DNA from: Pedobacter sp.
GTDB taxonomy: Bacteria > Bacteroidota > Bacteroidia > Sphingobacteriales > Sphingobacteriaceae
Length of the DNA: 64,000 nucleotides
Assembly: GCF_031119335.1 (NCBI RefSeq)
Contig: NZ_JAVHXT010000011.1
Span: 38,658 to 102,657, forward strand
Reading direction: 5' to 3'
Position 1 is the first letter of the stretch. Every line of letters begins with the position of its first letter. Positions 1 through 8,388 of this stretch are shown here, one piece after another. A program made the position numbers and the translations under genes. The notes under the pieces are model-generated. The model saw only the letters and a program-made list of their open reading frames with translations, searched no databases and was not told where the DNA came from.

Positions 1-69
1 ATAGAAACTGCGTCGAAAGCAGAACCAAAAATGACTAAAATTTTAAGTCAGCTTATCTCGTCTTTGTAA
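1..69 (+). CDS. C-terminal end of a gene cut by the left edge, possibly purine-nucleoside phosphorylase
   Basis: An open frame from the first base ends in TAA at 67-69, and its last A is the first base of the next gene's ATG, so the two genes are probably co-transcribed. The 22 visible residues end KMTKILSQLISSL. The pattern A-EPKMTK-L--LI resembles the end of Bacteroidota purine-nucleoside phosphorylases, but this is recall from a very short stretch, so the function is only a suggestion. Confidence 0.45.
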   Translation: METASKAEPKMTKILSQLISSL

Positions 70-2087
70 TGCAGAAAATATTTGTAGCTGTTCTTTTCTT
101 TCTGTTTTTGGGCCTTGCCAATGCTTTTAAGGTACATGCGCAAGATTTAAAAACAACTATAGCAGGTAATAAAGAACTCGATTCGTTGCGTAAAAAAGAA
201 GAGCAATCTCGCGACTCGGTGGTTTTTACGGCTAAATATATCCGTTACACCACACGTAAACTAACTAAAGACAGCATACAAACACTACCAATTGATACTA
301 CACTAACTGGCATCCATAATTTTAGCCCAATAGCACAGCCACGCAGACCAACAGTTGGAACTGGATTGGTGGGTTTGGCAGCAGAATCAATGCTTTTTGA
401 ACCGATAAAAACCATTGGTTTCGAAACAGGTTTCCGCTCGTTAGATATGTACAAATTTACTCACGACGATATCAAGTTCTATAGAGCACGTTCACCTTTT
501 ACAAGCCTATCGTACATTAGTGCAGGCGATAATGTACAGTTGCTAAAAATCATCCACTCGCAAAATATCAAACCTAATTGGAATTTTGGAGCGAATTTTA
601 ATCGTATTGGTGCCAATGGTTTTTATCAAAGGCAGCGAGGCGACGTATTAAATGGCACACTTTTCACTTGGTATCAAACAAAAAACAAGCGTTACAACGT
701 TTGGGTAGATGCCGTTTTTAATACCATGAAAGCGCAAGAAAATGGTTCCATCTTAAAAGACACCATTATTTTTAACCCAGTAGGCAATAACCTGGTAACC
801 AAAAAGGCAGAGCCAACACGTTTAAAAAGTGCTCGCCAGCTTTACAGGGATAACTCTATTATGATTAGGCAGAGTTATTTTGTAGGTAGAATAGATAGTA
901 CGGCAAATAGCACCACACAAAATATACTGCCAACAAATAAAATTACCCACACTTTCGTTTATACCAACAGCTCGTTTAGCTTTAAAAAAAACGAAGCAGA
1001 TACGTATGACGTTTTGCCAAGCGTAGCCGTTTCAGATTTGGTTTTTACCAACGACACTACCAACGTAAAACACCTACAAAATGAATTTATTTATAGTTTT
1101 TTCTTGCGTGCAAAAGGCAGTTCTTTCATTAAAAACGAGCTAAAAATAGATGCCGGAATTAGAAACGATATTTATAATTTTAAGCAGCAGGTTTTACAAG
1201 CAGATAACAGCATTTTTTTCAATAGAAATTTTAGTGCGCAAAACACCACCTTATTGGGCGCTCTAGGCTATCGTTTTAGCAACAAAGTAGATGTTAATTT
1301 AAATGTTCAACAAATTTTTCAAGGCTTAAACGCCGGCGATTACCTATACGAAGCCAGCAGTAATTTTGCCCTTACCGAAAAAACTGGCAAAATTGTAATG
1401 AGTGCTTACACACAAAATAAATCGCCAGAAGAAATTTTTAACAGATATTTTGGTAATCATTACCAGTGGGATAGAAGACGTGATTTTTCTAGAACAAAAA
1501 CTACCAATTTTACCTTTGCTTATCTCAATAACTTCTTAAAGCTAGATGCCAGTGCATCTTACTATCTAATTAGCAACTATCTTTATTTCGGCGCTTCGCC
1601 TACAATAGATAGGGCAATTTTGCCACAACAGCATAACGGAGAAATTAGTTTGTTGCAGTTAAAAGTTGGTAAACAGTTAGATGCTGGAAGTTTCCACGCA
1701 ACGCTTTTTGGTGTTTATCAAAAAACTGATGAGCAAGATTTGTTACGTACGCCAGAGGTTTATCTGTTTGCCAGTTTGTATAAAGATCAAACGTTTTTTA
1801 AGTTCCTAAAAACACAGTTGGGCTTCGATATTTTTTACAACGATACTTACTTGGCTAAGTCATATTCGCCTGCGGCAAGTCAGTTTTTCAATGGCGATCC
1901 AATCAAGTTCAGTTCAAAGCCAATTGTAGACGCTTGGATTAAGGTAGGTTTGCGAAGAGCAAATTTGTTTGCTAAATACCAATATGTAAATCAGGGCTTG
2001 TTTAGTGGCGGTTATTATACGGTTAACCGTTACCCAATGCCAGATCGTTTGTTAACACTTGGTTTAACCTGGAATTTCTACGATTAA
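69..2087 (+). CDS. putative outer-membrane porin, Porin_10 family
   Basis: A 672-residue exported protein. It has a signal peptide of about 24 residues (basic start, hydrophobic core, cleavage near VHA-QD). The rest is rich in aromatic and polar residues in short alternating strands, as in a large beta-barrel, and it ends in LTWNFYD close to a terminal aromatic. The length and the N-terminal block with the LFEPIKTIGFE and YFGNHYQWD regions match the Bacteroidota putative porin family. The start overlaps the previous stop codon by one base, which suggests translational coupling. The substrate is unknown; a general or sugar-related channel is only a family-level guess. Confidence 0.8.
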   Translation: MQKIFVAVLFFLFLGLANAFKVHAQDLKTTIAGNKELDSLRKKEEQSRDSVVFTAKYIRYTTRKLTKDSIQTLPIDTTLTGIHNFSPIAQPRRPTVGTGLVGLAAESMLFEPIKTIGFETGFRSLDMYKFTHDDIKFYRARSPFTSLSYISAGDNVQLLKIIHSQNIKPNWNFGANFNRIGANGFYQRQRGDVLNGTLFTWYQTKNKRYNVWVDAVFNTMKAQENGSILKDTIIFNPVGNNLVTKKAEPTRLKSARQLYRDNSIMIRQSYFVGRIDSTANSTTQNILPTNKITHTFVYTNSSFSFKKNEADTYDVLPSVAVSDLVFTNDTTNVKHLQNEFIYSFFLRAKGSSFIKNELKIDAGIRNDIYNFKQQVLQADNSIFFNRNFSAQNTTLLGALGYRFSNKVDVNLNVQQIFQGLNAGDYLYEASSNFALTEKTGKIVMSAYTQNKSPEEIFNRYFGNHYQWDRRRDFSRTKTTNFTFAYLNNFLKLDASASYYLISNYLYFGASPTIDRAILPQQHNGEISLLQLKVGKQLDAGSFHATLFGVYQKTDEQDLLRTPEVYLFASLYKDQTFFKFLKTQLGFDIFYNDTYLAKSYSPAASQFFNGDPIKFSSKPIVDAWIKVGLRRANLFAKYQYVNQGLFSGGYYTVNRYPMPDRLLTLGLTWNFYD

Positions 2088-2168
2088 TTTTTTTTGAAAA
2101 GCATCTGTTGTGCGGCTTAGGTAAATTCAGTCGGGCTTTCCGTTTCAATCTTTTTGTGAACATATTGC

Positions 2169-2292
2169 CGTCATTTCGAACGCATGTGAGAACTGAAAGA
2201 AAGCGAAGCTAAATCTGAAAGCTAAGAGTGCTATTTAATAGATTTAACTTCGTTGTTTTTCAATTCTCAGTCGTTCCTCCTTCGAAATGACG
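2169..2292. repeat. imperfect palindromic intergenic repeat (GTCATTTCGAA type)
   Basis: The 12-base arms CGTCATTTCGAA at 2169-2180 and its exact reverse complement at 2281-2292 enclose further partly paired sequence, for example TGAGAACTGAAA against TTTCAATTCTCA. The whole could form a long hairpin. A half copy (TCGAAATGACGAGAG) lies near 17955. It sits in the 352-base gap 2088-2439, which otherwise shows no gene. Confidence 0.6.
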
Positions 2293-2439
2293 CAGCAAAA
2301 AGGATTACCACTACAATCCCGTTTAAAATGCAAGGCTCGTGCTACTACTTCCGTTTTCTTCTGTATAGCTTTCAATCATCCGCCACTGCGATAAAAGTAT
2401 CTTTGTAATTTGTCGCATGACCTTTCATCAAAGTTCAAA

Positions 2440-2865
2440 TTAAGCTAAATCGTTTCTTTCAGCTCCCCTCGCTATTCTTCCCGCAAAATAGGCTACAGGC
2501 AAATAAGCGCCTGCCAAATCAACAATAGTAAACCAAACTGGCGATGGCATAATCATCACCATCCAAACGCCACCAATTAAAAAGAATACCCCAATGATCA
2601 TTGCAGCAATCATTTTATGTGCGCCAAAGCGAGCCGCGATATAAGCCCCCACAAAGGTTCCAATGGCGTGTGCTAAAAAAGGAAAGATAAAGTGCTTTGG
2701 TTGCATTAAGTGCATACCAGCTTTTAAGCCTTCTTCGGTGGTGATATCTAATCCGGCTGGCGGCGGAATAATATTTCCACTTACCATAATAATTGCGCCG
2801 TTAACTAAGCTGCCAATAACAACGCCTACAATAACAGCGATAACATCTTTCAAAATTGGATGCAT
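2440..2865 (-). CDS. small integral membrane protein, unknown function
   Basis: A 141-residue protein starting MHPILKDVIAV. I chose the ATG at 2865 because the longer version (to 2904) would run into the end of the upstream DUF4180 gene and adds a hydrophilic leader before the first membrane segment. Four hydrophobic segments are visible: the N-terminal VIAVIVGVVIG, FPFLAHAIGTFVGAYIA, MIAAMIIGVFFLIGGVWMV and a C-terminal LAGAYLPVAYFAG. Glycine spacing within them suggests tight helix packing. The gap to the upstream gene is 19 bases, so the two may be one operon. No functional motif is recognised. Confidence 0.7.
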   Translation of the reverse strand: MHPILKDVIAVIVGVVIGSLVNGAIIMVSGNIIPPPAGLDITTEEGLKAGMHLMQPKHFIFPFLAHAIGTFVGAYIAARFGAHKMIAAMIIGVFFLIGGVWMVMIMPSPVWFTIVDLAGAYLPVAYFAGRIARGAERNDLA

Positions 2866-2884
2866 GATTTGGATATTTAAGTTT

Positions 2885-3241
2885 CTATTTTGATAAAGCC
2901 TCAATGGCTTCAGATTTTGAATTTACGAAATTGATGCGACCTAATTTATTGCTCTCGAACACAAAATCTATAAAGCTCTTACTTTGATAGTTCGCAAAAT
3001 TGCCTACTATGGCTAAACGCATTTTGTAATTAGAAAATTTTTGCAAAATCTCGCCAGCCATTTTGGTACTCAAATCAAAGAATAAGGGAGTGATATTCTT
3101 TTCATGCAAAATCACATTGTCAAATCCTTGGTAATAAACGTTTCCCACCAAATCTATACCATCTTCTATTTTGCTAATTACTAGGTTGTCGGCTACTACT
3201 TCTGCGATACTGTCGCTTACTTTTACAATCTCCATTTTCAA
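2885..3241 (-). CDS. DUF4180 domain protein
   Basis: A 118-residue soluble protein. The central block LQKFSNYKMRLAIVGNF followed by SKSFIDFVFESNK matches the conserved core of the DUF4180 family, and the length is normal for it. The fold and role of the family are unknown to me beyond the name. An alternative start lies two codons in (MEIVKV). It is followed closely by the small membrane protein gene on the same strand. There is no signal peptide or membrane segment, so it is probably cytosolic. Confidence 0.8.
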   Translation of the reverse strand: MKMEIVKVSDSIAEVVADNLVISKIEDGIDLVGNVYYQGFDNVILHEKNITPLFFDLSTKMAGEILQKFSNYKMRLAIVGNFANYQSKSFIDFVFESNKLGRINFVNSKSEAIEALSK

Positions 3242-3280
3242 ATGTAGTGAAAAGCAATTTTGCTACATCTGTTTAAAACA

Positions 3281-3310
3281 AAAAAGCCAGTCGTTTTTCA
3301 ACGACTGGCA
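3281..3310 (-). terminator. rho-independent terminator of the beta-barrel protein gene
   Basis: The 10-bp perfect arms GCCAGTCGTT (3287-3296) and AACGACTGGC (3301-3310) have a 4-base loop. On the minus strand they are followed by six U residues (3286-3281). It lies 20 bases past the stop of the gene at 3331-4035. Confidence 0.88.
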
Positions 3311-3330
3311 TACGATGATTGTTAAGTTAA

Positions 3331-4035
3331 TTAGAATGAATAACCGATACTAAAACCTAATACTCTATTTTTCTGCTTCGAGTCTTGACTATTAGATCTA
3401 GCATCTTTAGGGATAAGATTTGCCATCCCTAAACCGTAATTGGCGCCAAGGATAATCCCGTTGTTGGCTCTAAAACCAAGGCCAAAGTTCGCTCCGTAAT
3501 CCATACCAGCACTACCAGTTAAAGGCTGTGCGTCGTCACCAAAATCAAAATCTGTCTGTTGTTCATTAGGTGTTATGTTTTTAAACTTATTTTTTCCAGA
3601 AATACCAAAACCTAAATACGGACCAGCACTAAGCTGAACTGCGCCTGCATTTCCGGTAGGGATGCTGTATACTGCGTTAATCGGAACATCAATCCACATG
3701 GTACTTTGTTGCACCTCAATTCCACTAGTGCCGTCTACATCCGTGAATTTTGTACCTTTATTTTGTAGACTCACTCCGGGTTGTAAAGCGAAGTTTTTAG
3801 CTACTCCAAAATCACCGAACACAGTTACATTAAATCCAACGTTATTTTCTTGGTTTTTATTTAGTTCATCTATTAACTCTTTGTTTTCGCTTCTGCCCGA
3901 AAAGCGGTACTTAGATAAGTTTACTCCTGCTTTTACACCAATTCTCGCATCGCTGCCGCCAATGGTTGTAGTTTGAGCAAATAAAGCTGGACTAGAAAGT
4001 AAGAGAGCGGTTCCAATTAATAATATCTTTTTCAT
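3331..4035 (-). CDS. outer-membrane beta-barrel protein, PorT-like
   Basis: A 234-residue exported protein with a clean signal peptide of about 20 residues cut after LFA. The mature part alternates glycine, aromatic and polar residues (RIGVKAGVNLSKYRF, LSAGPYLGFGISG, GANFGLGFRANNGI), and it ends in GFSIGYSF with the terminal phenylalanine typical of BAM substrates. This fits the outer membrane beta-barrel domain (PorT/OMP_b-brl) widespread in Bacteroidota. Its function is unknown; members range from T9SS accessory proteins to orphan barrels. It is monocistronic: a terminator follows, and about 210 bases without a gene lie upstream. Confidence 0.8.
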   Translation of the reverse strand: MKKILLIGTALLLSSPALFAQTTTIGGSDARIGVKAGVNLSKYRFSGRSENKELIDELNKNQENNVGFNVTVFGDFGVAKNFALQPGVSLQNKGTKFTDVDGTSGIEVQQSTMWIDVPINAVYSIPTGNAGAVQLSAGPYLGFGISGKNKFKNITPNEQQTDFDFGDDAQPLTGSAGMDYGANFGLGFRANNGIILGANYGLGMANLIPKDARSNSQDSKQKNRVLGFSIGYSF

Positions 4036-4248
4036 AACATTTCAGTTTTCAAGTTGAAACCATTTTCAACGATTGCTAAAGTCCAAAAGCTGTGCCATAA
4101 GGCCTTCCGATGTTATATCGATTATGTGTTTAATTATTTGTTTTACAGATTGTTATTGTTGTTTAGGTTGTTGGCTTTATGGTGCTTTACGTTTGTAACG
4201 TAGTGTTTACAAAAGCATACAAAGTTGGCCAGCATCTAGGAAATTTGG

Positions 4249-5832
4249 CTAAAATAATTCTATATTCTTCGGGATATTTATTTGTGCCAAAAAGTATTCA
4301 TCGTGAGAAACTACAATCAATGTTCCTTGATATTCGTTAATTGCTGCGGTTAAGATTTCGATATTTTGTATATCTAAATTGTTAGTAGGCTCGTCTAAAA
4401 TAATCAAATCTGGTGCTATGCTTTTAATGGTTAAACAGCACAGCATTAAACGCATTCTTTCGCCGCCACTTAGGCTGCCGCAAGATTTGTCCCAACTATC
4501 CTTGGCGAACAGGAAACGGTTCAGCCTAATTTTAACTTCATGTTCGTGTAAAGCGTTAGTGTTGTAATGTTGCGCTTGCTCATAAATAGATAGCCTGTTA
4601 TCGATTAAAGAATAATCTTGGTCGATATAAATGGCATTAGCAACAGCGTTGTAGGTAGTTTCAACTTCTAAATCACCTAGCACCAACTTAATTAATGTAG
4701 TTTTTCCAGAACCATTACTGCCTTTCAGCGCAATACGTTCGCCGCTGTTAATTTGAAAATTCAAACTTTCTTTCCAAAGTAGCTTAGGCCCATAACTGTA
4801 ATTCAAGTTTGTAGCCTTAAACAAGATTTTTCCTTTGTGCAGCTTGGTATTATCGAAGCCGAATTTCATTTGATCGATATCGGCAACATTTTGTCTTAAA
4901 GCTCTTAACTCGCTAGTAATGCCACCAATCTTTTCCGTATGGATGTCTTTTATTTTCGCTGTACTATTTTCGGCATTGTTTCTTAAAGTGTTCATCATGA
5001 TGCGAGCCACCCCAGCTTTTTCTTGCTTCTTTTTGCCACGAGCATCCTGTTTTTGTAGGCGTTCCATCGTTTCTCGTTCTTTTTCTTTCGCCTTGCGCAA
5101 TGCTTTTTCTTTGCTTTGGATATCTTGACTTAGCGCACTGTTTGCTATTTGTTTTTGCGATGCATAAAAATCATAATTACCACCAAAGATATTGATGCCT
5201 GTTCTGGTCAATTCGCAAACCGTGTCTAGTAGGTTAAGCAATTTCCTATCGTGACTAATGATGAATAAAGTGCTTTTGGTATGCTGTATAAACTGATATA
5301 GCAATTCTCTGCCAATTAAATCTAGATGGTTACTTGGCTCATCTAACAAGATAAATTCTGCCTGATGAATTTGGATGCCCGCCAAGAATACTTTGGTTTT
5401 TTGTCCACCGCTTAGAGAGACCATCGGATGTGAAAGCTCGAGGCCTTCCAATTGCCAGTATGCCAATGCTTCTTTACATCGATCTTCAATCGTCCAATCG
5501 TCGTTAAGTCTGGCAAAGTTTTCTTCCGTAGCATTACCTGCTAAGATTTGTGTTAATGCGTTGAGTTTACTTTCAATTCCTAATGCTTGCGCAACGTTTA
5601 GCTGGTTAAATTGGCCAAAAACCTGAGGGACATAATAAGGCATACCTTCAACTTCAATTCTGCCGGTTTTAGGTTGTAAATTGTTAAGGATAATATTAAA
5701 CAAAGTTGATTTTCCTACACCATTGTTTCCAATTAGTGCGATCTTATTGTGTGCGTTAATGGTTAAATTAATACCATCGAAAAGTAATTCCTTGTTAGGA
5801 TGTATGTAGCTAATATTTTGTAGGGTAAGCAT
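4249..5832 (-). CDS. ABC-F family ATPase (duplicated ATP-binding domains)
   Basis: A 527-residue soluble protein with two ABC ATPase domains and no membrane segments. Domain 1 has Walker A GNNGVGKST, signature LSGGQKTKV and Walker B FILLDEPSNHLD. Domain 2 has GSNGSGKTT, LSGGERMRL and LIILDEPTNNLD. A charged linker rich in K, E and R (about residues 235-320) joins them, as in ABC-F proteins that bind the ribosomal E site. The start at 5832 (MLTLQNISYIHPN) fits the family and follows an AGAAAGAA stretch; an upstream in-frame ATG at 5865 would add 11 residues. The role may be translation factor or antibiotic protection; the sequence does not decide which. Confidence 0.88.
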   Translation of the reverse strand: MLTLQNISYIHPNKELLFDGINLTINAHNKIALIGNNGVGKSTLFNIILNNLQPKTGRIEVEGMPYYVPQVFGQFNQLNVAQALGIESKLNALTQILAGNATEENFARLNDDWTIEDRCKEALAYWQLEGLELSHPMVSLSGGQKTKVFLAGIQIHQAEFILLDEPSNHLDLIGRELLYQFIQHTKSTLFIISHDRKLLNLLDTVCELTRTGINIFGGNYDFYASQKQIANSALSQDIQSKEKALRKAKEKERETMERLQKQDARGKKKQEKAGVARIMMNTLRNNAENSTAKIKDIHTEKIGGITSELRALRQNVADIDQMKFGFDNTKLHKGKILFKATNLNYSYGPKLLWKESLNFQINSGERIALKGSNGSGKTTLIKLVLGDLEVETTYNAVANAIYIDQDYSLIDNRLSIYEQAQHYNTNALHEHEVKIRLNRFLFAKDSWDKSCGSLSGGERMRLMLCCLTIKSIAPDLIILDEPTNNLDIQNIEILTAAINEYQGTLIVVSHDEYFLAQINIPKNIELF

Positions 5833-6060
5833 AATTTCTTTCTTTAAAGATGAATGGATAGGCAAGGCAGTTGCTTTGCGGTCTTTAATGAATGGAAAGA
5901 AATTTAATCTTACATGCGGTGGTGTTTTTGATTTTTACTGTCGCAAATATAGAGATTTTTTAAATTTCTGGCAGCATGCTTATCGTTTAGCTGATGCTGA
6001 ACTAAATTTGCTTTGCAGCTACTTCGTGGTCAGCATGACGGAGCATAAAATATTGCGTCA

Positions 6061-6079
6061 CCTTGAATTTATTTCAGGG
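6061..6079. repeat. short palindromic repeat CCTTGAATTTATTTCAGGG
   Basis: A near-palindrome of 19 bases (arms CCTTGAA and TTTCAGGG). It resembles intergenic palindromes common in Bacteroidota genomes. It lies in the gap between the ABC-F gene and the end of the next minus-strand gene. A 88-codon frame running over it looks spurious. Confidence 0.4.
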
Positions 6080-6116
6080 TCAGTTTCGCGGGCTTTTGGA
6101 AAGGTTAAAACCTTAA

Positions 6117-7382
6117 CTACGTTTTCTGCGGTTTCTTTTTAGCCGCAGGAAACAAAACATTATTCAAAATCAATCGGTAACCAGGAGAAGTAGGATGTAA
6201 GCTCAAATCGGTTGGTGGATCATTTACTTGGTGTTGGTAATCTTCTGGGTCGTGGCCACCATAAAAGCTGAACTGACCTTTGCCAATTTCTCCGTGCAAG
6301 TAACGTACTTCGGCACCAGCTTTATTCTCGCCAAGCACTGTTATACTAGGTTTTACCAAGCTTTTGCGAAATGCTGTAGTTTGCCCCATAAAGCCTTTCA
6401 CTACTTTTTCGTGGTTTTGGGTGAGCATTGTCGGCACTAAATCCCATTTGGCAGAGAAATCGAATAAGGTAAAGAAGTCGTTAGATTTGTCGAAGCCAAC
6501 ACGGGTTTCTGTAACGTCTATGTCCGAAAATTCGTATCTGTAAGGGTTCATGTCCAATTTAAAATTGGTAAAGGCAACCGCTTTGTTATAATCTAGCTTT
6601 GACTGTGCGTTGGCGTCCATACCATCACCATCGAACATGCTTTCCAAAATATCTACACCTTCGGCAGCTAAAGCAATGTCGAAACTGTCGGTTCCAGAAC
6701 ACATAGCAAATAGAAATCCGCCACCTACACAAAACTCTTTAATACGTTTGGCTACCGCTAATTTCATCTCAGAAACTTTATTGAAACCATTGCGTTTAGC
6801 GGCCGTTTCCTGATATTTTACGTCTTCTTGGTACCAAGTGGCATTTCTAAAGGCCGACCAAAACCTTCCGTACTGTCCTGTGAAATCTTCGTGGTGAAGG
6901 TGCAGCCAATCGTAGGTGCTGAGTTTGTCTTTTAATATTTCATCATCGTAAATTACATCGTAAGGAATTTCGGCATACGTAAGTACTAAAGTTACGGCAT
7001 CGTCCCAAGGCAGTTTACTTTTGGGCGAGTAAACGGCAACTTTTGGTGCTTTTTCTAGCTTCACCATTTCCATGTTTACGGCCGGGTCGATAATTTCGTT
7101 TAAAATAGCACTTACTTTTCCATCGGCTAGTACTTCGTAAGATACGCCTCTAATTTTGAGCTCGTCTTCAATGGCTTTGGCGTGTTTTACCAAAAAGCTA
7201 CCACCTCGATAGTTCAATAGCCAATCTACTTCGGTTTGTTGTTTAATGCACCAATAAGCAATTCCATAGGCTTTAAGATGGTTTTTCTGGCCTTCGTCCA
7301 TATAAATGAGGATGGAAGCTGCCTTAGCGGCAACTTGAAGTATGAGAAATAAAACCAGAAGGATATATTTTTTGCCTTGCAT
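6117..7382 (-). CDS. exported protein of the Bacteroidota family labelled asparagine synthetase B
   Basis: A 421-residue protein starting MQGKKYILL, with a signal peptide ending near AAKA-A, so it is periplasmic or surface-bound. After it comes YMDEGQKNHLKAYGIAYW, then LLNYRGGSF, a block HLHHEDFTGQYG near residue 160, and GGGFLFAMCSGTDSFD, where a cysteine sits in a glycine-rich turn like a class-I amidotransferase nucleophile elbow. The C-terminal part has FYGGHDPEDYQH. Databases tend to call this family asparagine synthetase B, but it lacks the N-terminal catalytic cysteine and the ATP-pyrophosphatase domain of AsnB. The amidotransferase-like fold is inference. A longer start at 7406 adds only eight residues and is less likely. 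Confidence 0.7.
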   Translation of the reverse strand: MQGKKYILLVLFLILQVAAKAASILIYMDEGQKNHLKAYGIAYWCIKQQTEVDWLLNYRGGSFLVKHAKAIEDELKIRGVSYEVLADGKVSAILNEIIDPAVNMEMVKLEKAPKVAVYSPKSKLPWDDAVTLVLTYAEIPYDVIYDDEILKDKLSTYDWLHLHHEDFTGQYGRFWSAFRNATWYQEDVKYQETAAKRNGFNKVSEMKLAVAKRIKEFCVGGGFLFAMCSGTDSFDIALAAEGVDILESMFDGDGMDANAQSKLDYNKAVAFTNFKLDMNPYRYEFSDIDVTETRVGFDKSNDFFTLFDFSAKWDLVPTMLTQNHEKVVKGFMGQTTAFRKSLVKPSITVLGENKAGAEVRYLHGEIGKGQFSFYGGHDPEDYQHQVNDPPTDLSLHPTSPGYRLILNNVLFPAAKKKPQKT

Positions 7383-7406
7383 AGATACGAAGTTAAAATT
7401 TAGCAA

Positions 7407-7829
7407 CTAAAAGAAGAACGTTGAGATGTAAATTGTTGTATGGTTGGATTGTTTTATTGTTGAAATAATGGAAGGACTTAGTGTTGTGAGTTATAATGTT
7501 AAAAGATTGTAAAGTTGCGTGTTTTTAAAGAAAAGCAGCAGGCTTATACCTTCCTTGTCGAATGTAAATCCCGAAGGGATGAAATGATTATAGCATTGTC
7601 AATGATATTTATTTAAACCCTGAAAGGGTGATATATTATAGAGCTGGCTAGAATGTTGGCTTGAAATACAGGTTTTTGTTAATTAAACCAGATTGAAGCG
7701 GTCCCGATTTTTCATCGGGATAAGCGGAAAGCGGGACTGCCGAAACCGACTAGTAGAAACAATCATTTCCAAATAACTCTTAATATTTCATCATCCTATC
7801 AACCTGTTATCACATTTAATTAATTTGTG
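7407..7829. other. gene-free stretch with repeat remnants
   Basis: No convincing gene on either strand. It holds palindromic scraps of the CCCGAAGGGATGAAA and CCCTGAAAGGGTGATA type (about 7568-7640) and, at 7683-7746, one copy of the dispersed GCGGGACT repeat described separately. The last bases lead into the ppi promoter. Confidence 0.6.
7683..7746 (+). repeat. dispersed repeat, copy 1 (GATTGAAGCGG...AGCGGAAAGCGGGACT)
   Basis: The copy contains a hairpin TCCCGAT-TTTTC-ATCGGGA followed by AAGCGGAAAGCGGGACT. Related copies lie at 24591-24648 (same strand), 33610-33668 (opposite strand) and 57537-57632 (longer variant). All four are intergenic. Confidence 0.65.
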
Positions 7830-7837
7830 TATTTTTG
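7830..7837 (+). promoter_or_regulatory. Bacteroidota -7 box of the cyclophilin gene
   Basis: TATTTTTG fits the TAnnTTTG consensus of the Bacteroidota primary sigma factor and lies 22 bases before the ATG at 7859. A clear -33 TTTG is not visible. The box covers a possible upstream ATG at 7835, which argues against that start. Confidence 0.6.
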
Positions 7838-7858
7838 CATCCTTATATAAAAAAGAAA

Positions 7859-8317
7859 ATGGGTAAAGCGATTATAAAAACGGTAAAAGGCGATATGACC
7901 GTGGAGTTCTATGAAAAAGATGCTCCTAAAGCTGTTGCTAACTTTAAGAAATTAGCTAAAGAAGGATTTTATGATGGTGTAACTTTTCACCGTGTAATCC
8001 CTAATTTCGTAATTCAAGGTGGTTGTCCTAATTCTAAGGATGGCGCTTCTGGTATGGCTGGTACTGGTGGTCCGGGTTACAAAATTGATTGTGAGTTAGA
8101 TGGCGATAACCAATATCACGATAGAGGTGTGCTTTCTATGGCGCATGCTGGTAGAAACACTGGTGGTTCTCAGTTTTTTGTTTGCCACAGCAGAGACAAT
8201 ACTGCTCACTTAGACCGTAACCACACTTGTTTTGGTAAAGTGGTAGAAAACGTTGACTTGGTAGACGATATACGCCAAGGCGATAAAATTTTAACGGTAG
8301 AAGTAATAGAGGACTAA
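7859..8317 (+). CDS. cyclophilin-type peptidyl-prolyl cis-trans isomerase
   Basis: A 152-residue cytosolic protein without a signal peptide. It catalyses cis-trans isomerisation of X-Pro bonds in protein folding. The diagnostic blocks are VTFHRVIPNFVIQGGCP with the catalytic arginine, GTGGPGYKIDCE, GVLSMAHAGRNTGGSQFFV and HLDRNHTCFGKVV. It is close to the single-domain cyclophilins (about 145-165 residues). The ATG at 7859 is preferred over one eight codons upstream, because the upstream codon overlaps the promoter box. It is followed by a DUF5606 gene 71 bases on. Confidence 0.93.
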   Translation: MGKAIIKTVKGDMTVEFYEKDAPKAVANFKKLAKEGFYDGVTFHRVIPNFVIQGGCPNSKDGASGMAGTGGPGYKIDCELDGDNQYHDRGVLSMAHAGRNTGGSQFFVCHSRDNTAHLDRNHTCFGKVVENVDLVDDIRQGDKILTVEVIED

Positions 8318-8388
8318 ATGCGTTGAGCGTTTGGAGTTTGGCGTTTTGAACGCTTAACGCCTTACGCTATTCGCTTAACATAAAATTT

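Noticed and set aside
4249..5832. Calling the ABC-F protein an antibiotic resistance gene
   Set aside because: ABC-F proteins include many housekeeping translation factors; no resistance-specific feature or mobile context is seen here.
5876..6142. 88-codon plus-strand frame
   Set aside because: It runs through a known type of intergenic palindrome and into the end of the opposite gene; composition is not protein-like and there is no start signal.
6117..7382. Naming this gene asnB
   Set aside because: Both AsnB domains are missing and the protein has a signal peptide.
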